From positions 1,922,001 to 1,986,000 of the forward strand of contig NC_009792.1 in NCBI RefSeq assembly GCF_000018045.1: a stretch of 64,000 bases of DNA, read 5' to 3'. The DNA comes from Citrobacter koseri ATCC BAA-895. Lineage in GTDB: Bacteria > Pseudomonadota > Gammaproteobacteria > Enterobacterales > Enterobacteriaceae. The first letter of the stretch is position 1; each line of letters begins with the position of its first letter. The position numbers and the translations under genes are program-made. Below the pieces are notes generated by a model. That model saw only the letters and a program-made list of their open reading frames with translations, ran no database searches and had not been told where the DNA came from. Positions 46,847-58,541 of the stretch are shown here, piece after piece.

Positions 46847-49459
46847 TCAGGCTAACGCTTTGGTAATCTTCTCGAACAGATCGCCAGAGAGGTTTTCCAG
46901 CCTTTTCAGTTGCTCCAGCGCGGCGCGCATTTTTTCCTGGCGCTTCGCATCGTAACGTTTCAGACGAATCAGCGGCTCAATCAGGCGTGATGCCACCTGT
47001 GGGTTACGGCTGTTGAGGTCCGTCAGCATTTCGACCAGGAACTGATAGCCGCTGCCGTCTTCAGCATGAAACGCCGCCGGATTGCTCCCGGCAAATGCGC
47101 CAATCAACGAACGAATACGGTTCGGGTTGCTCATACTGAAAGAACGATGCTTCAGGAGGTCACGCACCGTTTCCAGCACGTTATCCGCCGGGCTGGTGGA
47201 TTGCAGGATAAACCATTTATCCATGACCAGTCCGTCCTGATGCCACTTATCATCATACTCCTGCATCAACGCGTCACGGCACGGCAATTGCGCCGCGACC
47301 GCCGCCGACAGCGCCGCCAGCGCATCGGTCATATTATTGGCTTCATGGTACTGCTTGCTCACCAGCGTATCCGCCAGGTGGGTTTCACCAAAGGCCAGGA
47401 AGCGCAGGCAGGCATTGCGTAGCGTACGCTTGCCAATGTCGGCGTGTTCAACGCGGTACTCATCAAGATGATTCGCGTTATAGATTGCCAGGAACTCGTC
47501 TGCCAGTTCCGCCGCCAGCGTGCGGGTCAACGCTTCGCGGACTTCGGCAATTGCCAGCGGATCGATGATCTCGAACAGTTCCGCGATCTCATTCACCGAA
47601 GGCAACGTCAGAATTTCCGCCGCCAGCGCCGGATCGATTTTCTCATCCAGCAGAACCGCCCGGAAGGCATCCGCCACATGTACCGGCAGCGACAGCTGCT
47701 GCCCCTGCTGGTGGCGCGCAACGTTCAGCTTAATATACGTCGCCAACAGGCTTTGCGCCGCGTCCCAACGTGAGAAGTCATTGCGCGAATGACGCATCAG
47801 GAACGTCAGTTGTTGATCGCTCCATTTGTACTCCAGTTTCACCGGCGCGGAGAATTCGCACAGCAGTGCTGGCACCGGCTGGAAATACACATTGTCAAAG
47901 ACAAAGGTTTGATCCGCCTGGGTCACGTTCAACACGGAATTGACCGGATGACCGCCCTTCTGCAACGGAATAACGTTGCCTTCGTTGTCGTACAGCTCAA
48001 TCGCGAACGGAATATGCAGCGCTTGCTTTTCTGCCTGATCCGCCGTCGCAGGCGTACGCTGACTAATGGTCAACGTGTACTGTTCCGTTTCCGGGTTATA
48101 GTCGTCCCGTACGCTGACAACCGGCGTGCCGGACTGGCTGTACCAGCGGCGGAAGTGAGACAAATCGACATTCGACGCATCCTCCATTGCCTGCACAAAG
48201 TCATCACAGGTAGCGGCGCTGCCGTCATGACGCTCAAAATAAAGCTGCATCCCTTTCTGGAAATTCGTTTCGCCCAGCAGCGTGTGGATCATGCGAATCA
48301 CTTCCGCGCCCTTCTCGTAGACGGTCAGGGTGTAGAAGTTGTTCATCTCAATGACCTTATCCGGGCGGATAGGATGCGCCATTGGGCTCGCGTCCTCAGC
48401 AAATTGCAGACCACGCATGGTGCGCACGTTGCTGATGCGGTTCACCGCGCGGGAGCCGAGATCGGAACTGAATTCCTGGTCGCGGAAAACAGTCAGGCCT
48501 TCTTTCAGACTCAACTGGAACCAGTCGCGACAGGTAACGCGGTTACCCGTCCAGTTGTGGAAATATTCGTGACCAATAACGCGCTCAATGTCGAGATAAT
48601 CTTTGTCGGTCGCCGTATCGGTGCGGGCCAGCACATATTTGGAGTTAAAGACGTTCAAACCTTTATTCTCCATCGCGCCCATATTGAAGAAGTCCACCGC
48701 CACGATCATGTATATGTCGAGGTCATACTCCAGGCCGAAACGCTCTTCATCCCATTTCATGGAATTTTTCAGCGAAGTCATCGCCCACGGCGCACGGTCC
48801 AGATTGCCGCGATCAACATACAGTTCCAGCGCCACCTCCCGGCCAGAACGCGTGATGAAGGTATCGCGCAGTACATCGAAATCGCCCGCCACCAGCGCAA
48901 ACAGGTAGCAGGGTTTCGGGAACGGGTCCTGCCACTGCACCCAGTGACGGCCATTATCCAGTTCCCCCTGCGCAATACGGTTGCCGTTGGAAAGCAGGAA
49001 CGGATATCTGGATTTATCGGCAATGATTTTGGTGGTAAACCGCGCCAGCACATCCGGGCGGTCGAGATACCAGGTTATGTGGCGGAAACCTTCCGCTTCA
49101 CACTGCGTACACAGCGCGTCGCCTGACTGGTACAGGCCTTCCAGCGCCGTGTTCGCCGCCGGGCTGATCTCATTCACAATGCGCAGAGTAAAGCGCTCGG
49201 GCAGGCTGCCGATCACCAGCTCGCCCTCTTCTTCTTTGTAGTCGGTCCACGGCGCATCGTTTACATGGAGGGATACCAGTCGCAGATCTTCACCGCTCAG
49301 GCGAAGGGGCGCGTCAGATGCGCCATGACGGACAGCCTGACTCAGTGCTGTAACGACGGTTTTCTCAGCATCCAGGTCAAAGGTCAAATCAATGTCAGTA
49401 ATCTGGTAATCCGGGGCACGGTAGTCGTGACGGTATTTGGCTTGTGGCTGTTGTGTCAT
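46847..49459 (-). CDS. pepN: aminopeptidase N (M1 family)
   Basis: 870 residues. The exopeptidase motif GAMENKGLNVFN (about 261) and zinc motif HEYFHNWTGNRVTCRDWFQLSLKEGLTVFRDQEF (HEXXH-N18-E, near 297) are intact. It is the main broad-specificity cytosolic aminopeptidase and degrades peptides left by ATP-dependent proteases. Single-gene unit. A 445-codon open frame on the opposite strand is a codon-bias shadow. Confidence 0.97.
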   Translation of the reverse strand: MTQQPQAKYRHDYRAPDYQITDIDLTFDLDAEKTVVTALSQAVRHGASDAPLRLSGEDLRLVSLHVNDAPWTDYKEEEGELVIGSLPERFTLRIVNEISPAANTALEGLYQSGDALCTQCEAEGFRHITWYLDRPDVLARFTTKIIADKSRYPFLLSNGNRIAQGELDNGRHWVQWQDPFPKPCYLFALVAGDFDVLRDTFITRSGREVALELYVDRGNLDRAPWAMTSLKNSMKWDEERFGLEYDLDIYMIVAVDFFNMGAMENKGLNVFNSKYVLARTDTATDKDYLDIERVIGHEYFHNWTGNRVTCRDWFQLSLKEGLTVFRDQEFSSDLGSRAVNRISNVRTMRGLQFAEDASPMAHPIRPDKVIEMNNFYTLTVYEKGAEVIRMIHTLLGETNFQKGMQLYFERHDGSAATCDDFVQAMEDASNVDLSHFRRWYSQSGTPVVSVRDDYNPETEQYTLTISQRTPATADQAEKQALHIPFAIELYDNEGNVIPLQKGGHPVNSVLNVTQADQTFVFDNVYFQPVPALLCEFSAPVKLEYKWSDQQLTFLMRHSRNDFSRWDAAQSLLATYIKLNVARHQQGQQLSLPVHVADAFRAVLLDEKIDPALAAEILTLPSVNEIAELFEIIDPLAIAEVREALTRTLAAELADEFLAIYNANHLDEYRVEHADIGKRTLRNACLRFLAFGETHLADTLVSKQYHEANNMTDALAALSAAVAAQLPCRDALMQEYDDKWHQDGLVMDKWFILQSTSPADNVLETVRDLLKHRSFSMSNPNRIRSLIGAFAGSNPAAFHAEDGSGYQFLVEMLTDLNSRNPQVASRLIEPLIRLKRYDAKRQEKMRAALEQLKRLENLSGDLFEKITKALA

Positions 49460-49673
49460 AAAAAACCTTTAGCATCTTTTGTAGAGTCCCGACTCCAGTC
49501 TATTCCTGTTGTCGAAATCGCGCTATGCAGAATGTTCATCTTTTCAGACACAAACACTCTTTTTGCTACATTTTTATAACATAAAGGCGTCACGTTTAAA
49601 ATCACGGAGGCCGTTCAGGCGCCCGCCAGCCAAATGAAAACGTCACATCGCCAGTACAATGAGAACCACAGGC

Positions 49674-50681
49674 TTAAATCTCAAAACTTGATTTATGACC
49701 AAGCCTCATTTCAAAGGCATTTCTTAGCGTAGTCGTTACCTTTTCAAAATCGTGTAACTTTTCAGTGTCATTAAAACAGGCCTGTGCGGTGCCATTTGAC
49801 AGCGTCTTGATGGCCTCGTTTATGTTACTGGACGACAAATTGAAATATACTCCACGCCCTTCCGGGTTCTTAGGATTAAAGTTACCGTGGGCCAGTTGCC
49901 AGTACCTGAATAAATACTGCGTTAAACATAATGGCTCTCTGAACCTTTTACTTGATGATTTTTTCAACAACTCCTCTTCGGCCTGCCATATCTCAGTGAA
50001 TGTACTTTTCAGGAATGGCTGCGGAAGATGCTTACCGTAGAAGCCTTCAAAATAACTTGCACGACGGTTCATAAAATTTTTCAACAGACCTTTTTTATAA
50101 CGTAAGCTATAGTATTTACGTCTGTTTTCTTTGATTATTGTCTTTTTATTAATATGCGTATTTAAAACACTGACATTAAGAAATTCTGACGACCTCATTA
50201 TGATCTCGTCTTTATTTTTAGGTGATTGTTTTTTTATGATGAGGAAGTCATTAGGATAGCCATTATCAAAATAAAAATCTTCCCGCAAAGGAGAGGTAAT
50301 GAACGTATCGTCATTAAATAAAACAAATTTATTACTGAGATCTTTTATCCGATGAAGATTTAGCTCTATCGTATTAGAGTTGAACGTTGGTAAATATTCA
50401 GACGGAATAAACTCATCATGAAAGACAATATTTAATTTTTCATGTTCTACATTGATCCATGACGGAATTTGTCCACAGGTAACCAAATGTACTTTTCTTA
50501 CCCATGGCGCATATTTTTCGACACATCTGAACCAATATTTAAAGATACCCATATCCCTGAACCGCGCAGGGTGGACGGCTCTCTCACCGTGGCTACCTTT
50601 TCCTTTGAACTCAGTAAACTTTTCTTGCCAGGCTACATCGGTTGAATCAACCCATAAAACAACAAAATCAATATCACTCAT
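49674..50681 (-). CDS. Stealth-family glycan phosphotransferase (orphan)
   Basis: 335 residues. It carries Stealth conserved regions: CR1 DIDFVVLWVDSTDVAW at the N-terminus, CR2 ARFRDMGIFKYWFRCVEKYAPWVRKVHLVT (about 40-69), CR3-like NKFVLFNDDTFITSPLREDFYF and a C-terminal CR4-like segment. Stealth proteins transfer hexose-1-phosphate units in capsular polysaccharides and are related to human GlcNAc-1-phosphotransferase. Here it stands alone between pepN and pncB, with no capsule genes nearby. The gene is clearly more AT-rich than its neighbours and uses AAA, AAT and TTT codons freely, which suggests acquisition by transfer. The acceptor glycan is unknown. Confidence 0.85.
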   Translation of the reverse strand: MSDIDFVVLWVDSTDVAWQEKFTEFKGKGSHGERAVHPARFRDMGIFKYWFRCVEKYAPWVRKVHLVTCGQIPSWINVEHEKLNIVFHDEFIPSEYLPTFNSNTIELNLHRIKDLSNKFVLFNDDTFITSPLREDFYFDNGYPNDFLIIKKQSPKNKDEIIMRSSEFLNVSVLNTHINKKTIIKENRRKYYSLRYKKGLLKNFMNRRASYFEGFYGKHLPQPFLKSTFTEIWQAEEELLKKSSSKRFREPLCLTQYLFRYWQLAHGNFNPKNPEGRGVYFNLSSSNINEAIKTLSNGTAQACFNDTEKLHDFEKVTTTLRNAFEMRLGHKSSFEI

Positions 50682-51319
50682 CGTTTTTATCTCAAATAAT
50701 CATTGCGCTCATAAAATATAACAAGTCCGAAAGGCTATTTTTAACCCCATCAAGGCAAAGGCAAACAAGATGAGCACGGTTAAATTGCCTGACGATGAAC
50801 CCGCCGGAGCGGTGAGTCGCGCATAAATAATCAGGTAATAAAAGCATCAGCCGGGCACGTTTTCATACCCTTTAAGCCTTTGAGAATAAAGATTCAATAT
50901 TGATAAGCCCAGGTAATAGAGGGTTTTCCTGGGTTCGAACAGGCTCTGCGATACTTTATCGCGAAAATGATACATGACGGATTCAGATGAAATCAAGGAC
51001 AGAAGTCATAGAATCGCCCTGTTATCCGGTAATGCAGAATGATTTTTGAAGAAAAAATAAACGATAAGATGATTCTTACACGTCGATATTTCACGATCTG
51101 ATCAATTTGATTATTGGGGGCGGGATGAACATTGTCTCCACCAGCCCCTCGGGGCGCGGCATCGGGGGCTAACAGTGATTAAATTCAAAGAGTTAATAGC
51201 ATACGTTCTACATTTTCATAACACGCGGCACGAAATGCACTCGACCGCAAAGACAGCTTATGTTGTGATCGGGGTTCAATAAATCGCTAAACAAGGTATA
51301 CTCCAGCGGTTTTCTTAGT
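50682..51319. other. Stealth gene-pncB intergenic region (no clear gene)
   Basis: About 640 bases without a convincing gene. Two mini-ORFs are visible: one from ATG 50770 (about 18 codons) and one from ATG 51125 (MNIVSTSPSGRGIGG, with GGGGGCGGG before it). A hairpin CCCAGG ... CCTGGG lies at about 50909-50934, and a compact GCCCCTCGGGGC stem within the second mini-ORF. The right end holds the pncB promoter. Nothing identifies a tRNA, integrase or repeat. Confidence 0.4.
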
Positions 51320-51337
51320 TGTTTATTGTACTAAACG
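51275..51337 (+). promoter_or_regulatory. pncB promoter with NadR operator
   Basis: -35 TTCAAT (51275-51280) and -10 TATACT (51297-51302) are separated by 16 bases. Downstream of the start, TGTTTATTGTACTAAACG (51320-51337) matches the NadR box TGTTTA-N6-TAAACA in 11 of 12 positions. NadR represses pncB when NAD is plentiful in E. coli and Salmonella. Confidence 0.85.
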
Positions 51338-51366
51338 CTCCCGTGAGAGGATGCTACTGCGCACCT

Positions 51367-52569
51367 ATGACACAATTCGCTTCTCCTGTTCTGCACTCGT
51401 TGCTGGATACAGACGCTTATAAGTTGCATATGCAGCAAGCCGTTTTTCACCACTACTATGATGTGCATGTAGCGGCTGAATTTCGTTGCCGTGGTGACGA
51501 CCTGCTCGGTATTTACGCCGACGCTATTCGCGAGCAGGTGAATGCAATGCAACACCTGCAACTTCAGGAGGACGAGTTCCAGTGGCTCTCCGGCCTGCCC
51601 TTCTTTAAAGCTGATTATCTCAACTGGTTACGTGACTTCCGCTATAACCCGGAACAGGTCTGCGTGACTAACGATAACGGGAAGCTAAACATCCGCTTAA
51701 CCGGTCCGTGGCGCGAAGTCATCATGTGGGAAGTCCCGCTATTGGCGGTGATCAGCGAACTGGTGCACCGTTACCGCTCGCCGGAAATGGGTGTGGCGCA
51801 GGCGCTTGATGCGCTGGAAAGTAAACTCGTCGATTTCTCTGCATTAACCGCCGATCTCAATATGTCCCGCTTCCATCTGATGGATTTCGGCACCCGTCGC
51901 CGTTTCTCTCGCGAAGTGCAGCAGGCCATCGTCAAACGCCTTCAGCAGGAACCGTGGTTTGTCGGCACCAGTAACTACGATCTCGCCCGTCGGCTGTCGC
52001 TTACGCCTATGGGCACACAGGCGCATGAATGGTTCCAGGCGCATCAGCAAATCAGCCCGGATCTGGCGACCAGCCAGCGCGCAGCTCTCGCCGCCTGGCT
52101 GAATGAATACCCTAACCAGCTCGGTATCGCGCTGACGGACTGCATCACGATGGACGCTTTCTTACGCGACTTCGGCACCGAATTTGCCACGCGTTATCAG
52201 GGCTTACGCCACGATTCTGGCGATCCGGTTGAATGGGGTGAAAAAGCCATCGCCCATTACCAGAAGCTGGGCATTGACCCGCTGAGTAAGACGCTGGTCT
52301 TCTCAGATAACCTCGATCTGAAGAAAGCGGTCGATCTCTATCGTCACTTCTCTTCACGCGTGCAGTTGAGCTTTGGTATTGGCACCCGTCTGACCTGCGA
52401 TATCCCGCAGGTGAAGCCGCTCAATATTGTCATCAAACTGGTGGAATGTAACGGCAAACCGGTCGCCAAATTGTCAGACAGCCCGGGGAAAACAATCTGT
52501 CATGACAAAGCTTTTGTGCGTGCATTACGTAAAGCTTTTGACCTTCCTCATATAAAGAAAGCCAGTTAA
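51367..52569 (+). CDS. pncB: nicotinate phosphoribosyltransferase
   Basis: 400 residues from the ATG at 51367 ([30 protein letters not shown]), the standard start; an upstream in-frame ATG lies in the NadR operator. Salvages nicotinate to nicotinate mononucleotide using PRPP and ATP. Catalytic His region [20 protein letters not shown] (near 290) and the phosphate-binding [11 protein letters not shown] are intact. A ribosome site AGAGG is rather distant (16 bases). Confidence 0.96.
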   Translation: MTQFASPVLHSLLDTDAYKLHMQQAVFHHYYDVHVAAEFRCRGDDLLGIYADAIREQVNAMQHLQLQEDEFQWLSGLPFFKADYLNWLRDFRYNPEQVCVTNDNGKLNIRLTGPWREVIMWEVPLLAVISELVHRYRSPEMGVAQALDALESKLVDFSALTADLNMSRFHLMDFGTRRRFSREVQQAIVKRLQQEPWFVGTSNYDLARRLSLTPMGTQAHEWFQAHQQISPDLATSQRAALAAWLNEYPNQLGIALTDCITMDAFLRDFGTEFATRYQGLRHDSGDPVEWGEKAIAHYQKLGIDPLSKTLVFSDNLDLKKAVDLYRHFSSRVQLSFGIGTRLTCDIPQVKPLNIVIKLVECNGKPVAKLSDSPGKTICHDKAFVRALRKAFDLPHIKKAS

Positions 52570-52577
52570 TCATTGTT

Positions 52578-52610
52578 GGCCGGATAACGCGCTTGCGCCG
52601 CTATCCGGTC
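52578..52610. repeat. REP unit between pncB and asnS
   Basis: GGCCGGATAACGCG ... CGCTATCCGGTC palindrome of REP type, 9 bases after the pncB stop. Confidence 0.78.
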
Positions 52611-52726
52611 GACAGAAAGCGCGTCTTATCGCGACTTTGCTTCCCTTTTCATGTTTATTTCCGAAATCTTTCGTTCCAGCTGCGAATTCTGCTTGTCTGA
52701 TTGCAGATGCCAGGTAACATAGGTAT

Positions 52727-52758
52727 CCCCCCAAGCAGGGGGGACAAGTGTTTATTTT
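52727..52758 (+). promoter_or_regulatory. terminator-like hairpin in the asnS leader
   Basis: Six C (52727-52732), loop AAGCA, six G (52738-52743), then ACAAGTGTTTATTTTTT, ending about 25 bases before the asnS ATG. The shape is that of an intrinsic terminator but it lies inside the leader, so it may attenuate asnS. The mechanism is unproven. Confidence 0.5.
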
Positions 52759-52784
52759 TTCCGACTATTAACAGAGAGAATATT

Positions 52785-54185
<1,401 letters not shown>

Positions 54186-54191
54186 TTTTAG

Positions 54192-54214
54192 AAGGCCAGC
54201 TTTGCTGGCCTTTT
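54192..54214 (+). terminator. asnS terminator
   Basis: AAGGCCAGC-ttt-GCTGGCCTT followed by TTCTCTCT, six bases after the asnS stop. Confidence 0.88.
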
Positions 54215-54779
54215 CTCTCTCAGAATGTCAAGTTTTATGGATAAGAAGTAAACAAATCTAAAAACAAGCCCCTCAGCTCCCCCTTCCTGTTACCTGATAT
54301 TTCATTGCAACATCTCAGTACAAAAAATAATCCCTCCGATCATTGCGGATTAGTTTTTCCTCACCTGATAGCATAATTTTTAATCAATCGCACGGCATTC
54401 CAGACGTCTGAAAAAAGTTATCAATCACACCCTCGTTCAATCACATTTGCAGTAAGTGCTATGTTTAGAAAAATTAAACATAAGGAAATCATATAAATAG
54501 AAATAAAAATGGGAAATGGTGGCTGAAATTGGCCTGAAATTTGAAGTCGTTCACAAAGCGCCAAAAATAAAACATTTAGTTACACATTTTTTCTTTTTGA
54601 AACTAATTCTTTATCTTTGTAGCACTTTCACGGTAGCGAAACGGTGGTTTGAATGGAAAGATGCTTGTCAGACACATAAAGACACCAAACTCTCATCAAT
54701 AGTTCCGTAAATTTTTATTGACAGAATTTATTGGCGGCAGTGGCAGGTGTCATATAAAAACCAATGAGGGTAATAAATA
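54215..54779 (+). promoter_or_regulatory. asnS-ompF intergenic region with OmpR-type ompF promoter
   Basis: No gene is seen in this AT-rich stretch. The ompF promoter is recognisable: OmpR-box sequence TTTATCTTTGTAGCACTTTC and GGTAGCGAAACGGT (54610-54646), -35 TAGCGA (54634-54639) and -10 AAAGAT (54657-54662), all nearly identical to E. coli. The leader of about 110 bases includes the MicF pairing region around the ribosome site GAGGGTAATAAATA. The AT-rich upstream part (54220-54560) likely includes the distal OmpR and IHF sites, which I could not place exactly. Confidence 0.8.
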
Positions 54780-55868
54780 ATGATGAAGCGTAATATCCTG
54801 GCAGTGGTAATCCCTGCCCTGCTGGCAGCTGGCGCCGCAAACGCAGCCGAAGTGTACAACAAAGACAGCAACAAGCTGGACATCTACGGTAAAGCGGTAG
54901 GGCTGCACTACTTCTCTAAAGACAACGGCAAAAACAGCTACGAAGGTGATGGCGACAAGACCTATGCGCGTCTGGGCTTTAAAGGTGAAACCCAGATCAA
55001 CGATCAACTGACCGGTTATGGCCAGTGGGAATACCAGTTCCAGGGTAACAACTCTGAAGGCTCTGACGCTCAGTCTGGCAACAAAACCCGTCTGGCATTT
55101 GCTGGTCTGAAATTCGGCGATGCGGGTTCTCTGGACTACGGTCGTAACTACGGTATCGTTTACGATGCACTGGGCTACACCGATATGCTGCCAGAGTTTG
55201 GTGGTGACACCGCATACAGCGACAACTTCTTCGTTGGCCGTGTTGGCGGTGTGGCAACCTACCGTAACTCCAACTTCTTCGGTCTGGTTGACGGCCTGAA
55301 CTTCGGCGTTCAGTACCTGGGCAAAAACGAGCGTGACAGCGCCAACCGCTCCAACGGCGACGGCTGGGGTGCATCTCTGAGCTATGAATTCGAAGGCTTT
55401 GGTATCGTTGGTGCTTACGGTGCCGCTGACCGTACTAACGCTCAGGAAGCTGCATTCTATGGCAACGGTGAAAAAGCTGAGCAGTGGGCTACTGGCCTGA
55501 AATATGACGCCAACAATATCTATCTGGCAGCAAACTATGGCGAAACCCGTAACGCTACCCGTTTCACCAACGGCCTTACTAACAATAGCGGCTTCGCCAA
55601 CAAAACTCAGGACATCCTGTTAGTTGCTCAGTATCAGTTCGACTTCGGTCTGCGTCCGTCCATCGCTTACACCAAGTCCAAAGCCAAAAACGTTGAAGGC
55701 GTGGGTAGCGAAGATCTGGTCAACTACGTAGAAGTTGGCGCGACTTACTACTTCAACAAAAACATGTCCACCTATGTTGACTACATCATCAACCAGATTG
55801 ATTCTGACAACAAACTGGGCGTAGGCTCTGACGACACGGTTGCTGTAGGTATCGTTTACCAGTTCTAA
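54780..55868 (+). CDS. ompF: OmpF, outer membrane porin
   Basis: 362 residues. Signal peptide [22 protein letters not shown], then [28 protein letters not shown]. The trimeric 16-stranded general porin has loop L3 with the [14 protein letters not shown] motif lining the pore and a C-terminal IVYQF for barrel assembly. It is made at low osmolarity under EnvZ/OmpR and silenced by MicF. Loops L4-L6 and the N-terminal Ser/Leu substitutions (NKLDIYG) differ from K-12 OmpF. Confidence 0.96.
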   Translation: MMKRNILAVVIPALLAAGAANAAEVYNKDSNKLDIYGKAVGLHYFSKDNGKNSYEGDGDKTYARLGFKGETQINDQLTGYGQWEYQFQGNNSEGSDAQSGNKTRLAFAGLKFGDAGSLDYGRNYGIVYDALGYTDMLPEFGGDTAYSDNFFVGRVGGVATYRNSNFFGLVDGLNFGVQYLGKNERDSANRSNGDGWGASLSYEFEGFGIVGAYGAADRTNAQEAAFYGNGEKAEQWATGLKYDANNIYLAANYGETRNATRFTNGLTNNSGFANKTQDILLVAQYQFDFGLRPSIAYTKSKAKNVEGVGSEDLVNYVEVGATYYFNKNMSTYVDYIINQIDSDNKLGVGSDDTVAVGIVYQF

Positions 55869-55894
55869 TCAGCAGACCTCTTTGTTAAATGCCT

Positions 55895-55923
55895 AAAAAA
55901 CAGGACTTCGGTCCTGTTTTTTT
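55895..55923 (+). terminator. ompF terminator
   Basis: AAAACAGGAC-ttcg-GTCCTGTTTTTTT, a stable UUCG-capped intrinsic terminator 26 bases after ompF. Confidence 0.93.
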
Positions 55924-56052
55924 ATGTCTGCCAGCAAAATCTGGCGTCTTAAAAAAACACTCAGGCTTTTTGTCACTAACAGTTGGCATTTTGTAAATCT
56001 GCCGTTAACCTGATTACGGATTTCCCTTCTGTAACCACAATGGAACCTCGTC

Positions 56053-57243
56053 ATGTTTGAGAACATTACCGCCGCCCCTGCCGACCCTATTCTGGGCCTG
56101 GCCGATCTGTTTCGTGTCGATGACCGTCCCGGAAAAATTAACCTTGGTATCGGCGTTTATAAAGATGAGACAGGCAAAACGCCGGTGTTAACCAGCGTTA
56201 AAAAAGCCGAGCAGTATTTACTGGAAAATGAAACCACCAAAAACTATCTCGGTATTGATGGTATTCCAGAATTCGGCCGTTGCACGCAGGAATTACTGTT
56301 TGGCAAAGGTAGCGCGCTGATCAATGACAAACGCGCTCGCACCGCGCAAACGCCAGGCGGTACTGGCGCGCTCCGTGTTGCCGCGGACTTTCTGGCAAAA
56401 AATACGGCGGTAAAACGCGTGTGGGTAAGTAATCCAAGCTGGCCAAACCATAAGGGCGTGTTTAATTCCGCCGGTCTGGAAGTGTGCGAATACGCTTATT
56501 ACGATGCAGAAAACCACGCGCTTGATTTCGATGCCTTGCTGGCAAGCCTCAATAACGCGCAGGCTGGTGACGTCGTTCTGTTCCATGGCTGCTGCCATAA
56601 CCCAACCGGTATCGATCCGACGCTGGAACAGTGGCAAACGCTGGCTCAGCTTTCTGTCGAAAAAGGCTGGCTGCCGCTGTTTGACTTCGCCTATCAGGGT
56701 TTTGCTCGCGGTCTGGAAGAGGACGCGGAAGGTCTGCGTGCGTTCGCAGCACTGCATAAAGAGCTGATCGTCGCCAGTTCCTACTCTAAAAACTTTGGCC
56801 TGTATAACGAGCGTGTCGGTGCCTGTACGCTGGTTGCCGCAGATGCGGAAACCGTTGACCGCGCATTCAGCCAGATGAAATCCGCCATTCGCGCCAACTA
56901 CTCTAACCCTCCGGCACACGGCGCATCCGTTGTAGCGACTATCCTGAGCAACGATGCCCTGCGTGCTATCTGGGAACAGGAACTGACCGATATGCGCCAG
57001 CGTATTCAGCGCATGCGTCTGTTGTTCGTCAATACGTTGCAGGAAAAAGGCGCAGATCGCGATTTCAGCTTTATCGCCAAACAGAATGGCATGTTCTCAT
57101 TCAGCGGCCTGACGAAAGAGCAGGTACTGCGTCTGCGTGAAGAGTTTGGCGTATATGCGGTGGCTTCTGGTCGCGTCAACGTGGCTGGAATGACGCCGGA
57201 TAACATGGCTCCGCTGTGCGAAGCCATTGTCGCCGTACTGTAA
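56053..57243 (+). CDS. aspC: aspartate aminotransferase
   Basis: 396 residues, class I aminotransferase, the E. coli length. The PLP-binding Lys is in [17 protein letters not shown] (about 246), with [15 protein letters not shown] (about 106), the [13 protein letters not shown] region and C-terminal [10 protein letters not shown] with the substrate Arg (about 374). It interconverts aspartate and oxaloacetate with glutamate and also makes Tyr and Phe. Single-gene unit. Confidence 0.97.
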   Translation: MFENITAAPADPILGLADLFRVDDRPGKINLGIGVYKDETGKTPVLTSVKKAEQYLLENETTKNYLGIDGIPEFGRCTQELLFGKGSALINDKRARTAQTPGGTGALRVAADFLAKNTAVKRVWVSNPSWPNHKGVFNSAGLEVCEYAYYDAENHALDFDALLASLNNAQAGDVVLFHGCCHNPTGIDPTLEQWQTLAQLSVEKGWLPLFDFAYQGFARGLEEDAEGLRAFAALHKELIVASSYSKNFGLYNERVGACTLVAADAETVDRAFSQMKSAIRANYSNPPAHGASVVATILSNDALRAIWEQELTDMRQRIQRMRLLFVNTLQEKGADRDFSFIAKQNGMFSFSGLTKEQVLRLREEFGVYAVASGRVNVAGMTPDNMAPLCEAIVAVL

Positions 57244-57250
57244 GTATCAT

Positions 57251-57273
57251 AGCGCCAGGTAGTGCCTGGCGCT
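57251..57273. terminator. hairpin between aspC and gloC
   Basis: AGCGCCAGG-tagtg-CCTGGCGCT, seven bases after the aspC stop and between convergent genes. T tracts are short; probably a bidirectional terminator. Confidence 0.7.
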
Positions 57274-57316
57274 TACCCGGTCTACAGTGGTTTCCCATTG
57301 CAGACCGGACAAGAAT

Positions 57317-57964
57317 TTACCAGACCGGCATTTCATCTTGCAGGAACGGGTTATGCAGTCGCTCATGACCAAGCGTCGACATCGGCCCATGACCCGAAAT
57401 AAACGTCACATCATCGCCCAACGGCAATAATTTACGCTTGATCGAATCAATCAGCTGAGCGTGATCGCCACGCGGGAAATCGCTGCGCCCAACGCCGCCT
57501 TTGAAGATCACGTCACCGGAAATCAGTAGCCGTGAAGACTCATCAAAGAAGACGATATGGCCCGGCGTATGCCCAGGACAATGCAACACCTGTAAAGTCA
57601 CATTCCCTACGCTAATACGATCTCCCTCATTCAGCCAACGGTCAGGCGTCAGCGGCTGACACTCTTCCAGACCAAACATGCGACTTTGCGCCGGTAAACC
57701 CTGTAGCCAGAACTCATCTTCTTTTTCCGGGCCGATCACTGGCACGCCATAATGCTTCGCCAGTTCCGCCGCCGCGCCAACATGATCGAGATGACCGTGC
57801 GTAAGCAGGATCTGCATCAACGTCACGCCGCTGGCGTCCACTTCCTGTTTGATGGTCTGTGCGTCGCCGCCGGGATCGACCAGCGCGGCCAGACGGGTTT
57901 GCTCACACCAGATCAATGAACAGTTCTGGGAGAATGCGGTGACCGGAATAATACGATAGTTCAT
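57317..57964 (-). CDS. gloC: GloC/YcbL, type II glyoxalase II (metallo-beta-lactamase fold)
   Basis: 215 residues. Metal motif [14 protein letters not shown] (55-61 HxHxDH), and further ligands in [22 protein letters not shown] and SGHGP. It hydrolyses S-lactoylglutathione, the last step in methylglyoxal removal, linking to mgsA upstream in this window. GGAGCAGT precedes the ATG. It lies 28 bases after mepK on the same strand, so the two may be co-transcribed. Confidence 0.95.
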   Translation of the reverse strand: MNYRIIPVTAFSQNCSLIWCEQTRLAALVDPGGDAQTIKQEVDASGVTLMQILLTHGHLDHVGAAAELAKHYGVPVIGPEKEDEFWLQGLPAQSRMFGLEECQPLTPDRWLNEGDRISVGNVTLQVLHCPGHTPGHIVFFDESSRLLISGDVIFKGGVGRSDFPRGDHAQLIDSIKRKLLPLGDDVTFISGHGPMSTLGHERLHNPFLQDEMPVW

Positions 57965-57992
57965 ACTGCTCCTGTTTCGTTAAGTCTGCGGA

Positions 57993-58541
57993 TCACCAGT
58001 GCCGTGCCGGCCCGGTGTCAATATGCACAAAGTTACTGCGTGGGTAGTATCCTACACCACCTGCGCGCATAGATAACGCAGCTTTGCGAATATTACTTAA
58101 CGAAACGCCTTCAATATGGAAATCCATCGCCTGCCCTTTCGTGTGGTAGCTTTTTTTCGCCACTCCACGACTGTGCGCACGCAGTTCGTTATTGGTATCC
58201 AGTGAGCGGTAACCCGAGATGAGCTGTACGGGCTTACGGGTGCCTAAAAGGCCTTGCAGGCGGAAGAGCTGATCGAACAATCCTGGGTCGATGGCTTTCA
58301 CTTTATTCGCGCGAAAATCACGGAAAAAATGGTTTAGTTTTGCTAATTCATCCTGAATATAGGCTCTTCCGTCGAAAAACTCCGCTTTAATTGACTCTCC
58401 GGTATGGAGGTTGTTCAGTGTCAAAATACGCGGACGTGGGGTGGAGAGTGTGGCAAATGCTGGCGTAGGCAAGATGGCAGCGCCGAGAGCAACGCCACCA
58501 AACGCCAGCAACTTGCGGCGATTAGCGTCAAATTTGTCCAT
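57993..58541 (-). CDS. mepK: MepK/YcbK, murein DD/LD-endopeptidase (Tat-exported)
   Basis: 182 residues. A twin-arginine signal (NRRKLLAFGGVALGAAILP) ends near AFA. The peptidase M15_3 domain has zinc ligands in HTKGQAMDFHIEG (His, Asp) and FVHIDTG (final His). It cleaves mDap-mDap 3-3 crosslinks in peptidoglycan, opening the mesh for growth. LdtD, encoded next to it on the same strand, makes those crosslinks, so the pair builds and cuts the same bond. Confidence 0.95.
   Translation of the reverse strand: MDKFDANRRKLLAFGGVALGAAILPTPAFATLSTPRPRILTLNNLHTGESIKAEFFDGRAYIQDELAKLNHFFRDFRANKVKAIDPGLFDQLFRLQGLLGTRKPVQLISGYRSLDTNNELRAHSRGVAKKSYHTKGQAMDFHIEGVSLSNIRKAALSMRAGGVGYYPRSNFVHIDTGPARHW

Noticed and set aside
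47789..49126. 445-codon open frame antisense to pepN
   Set aside because: It mirrors the codon bias of pepN, has no ribosome site, and its protein is rich in Arg, His and Gln, as such shadows are.
54516..54710. 64-codon frame upstream of ompF
   Set aside because: It covers the OmpR sites, promoter and leader of ompF, which match the E. coli regulatory sequence.
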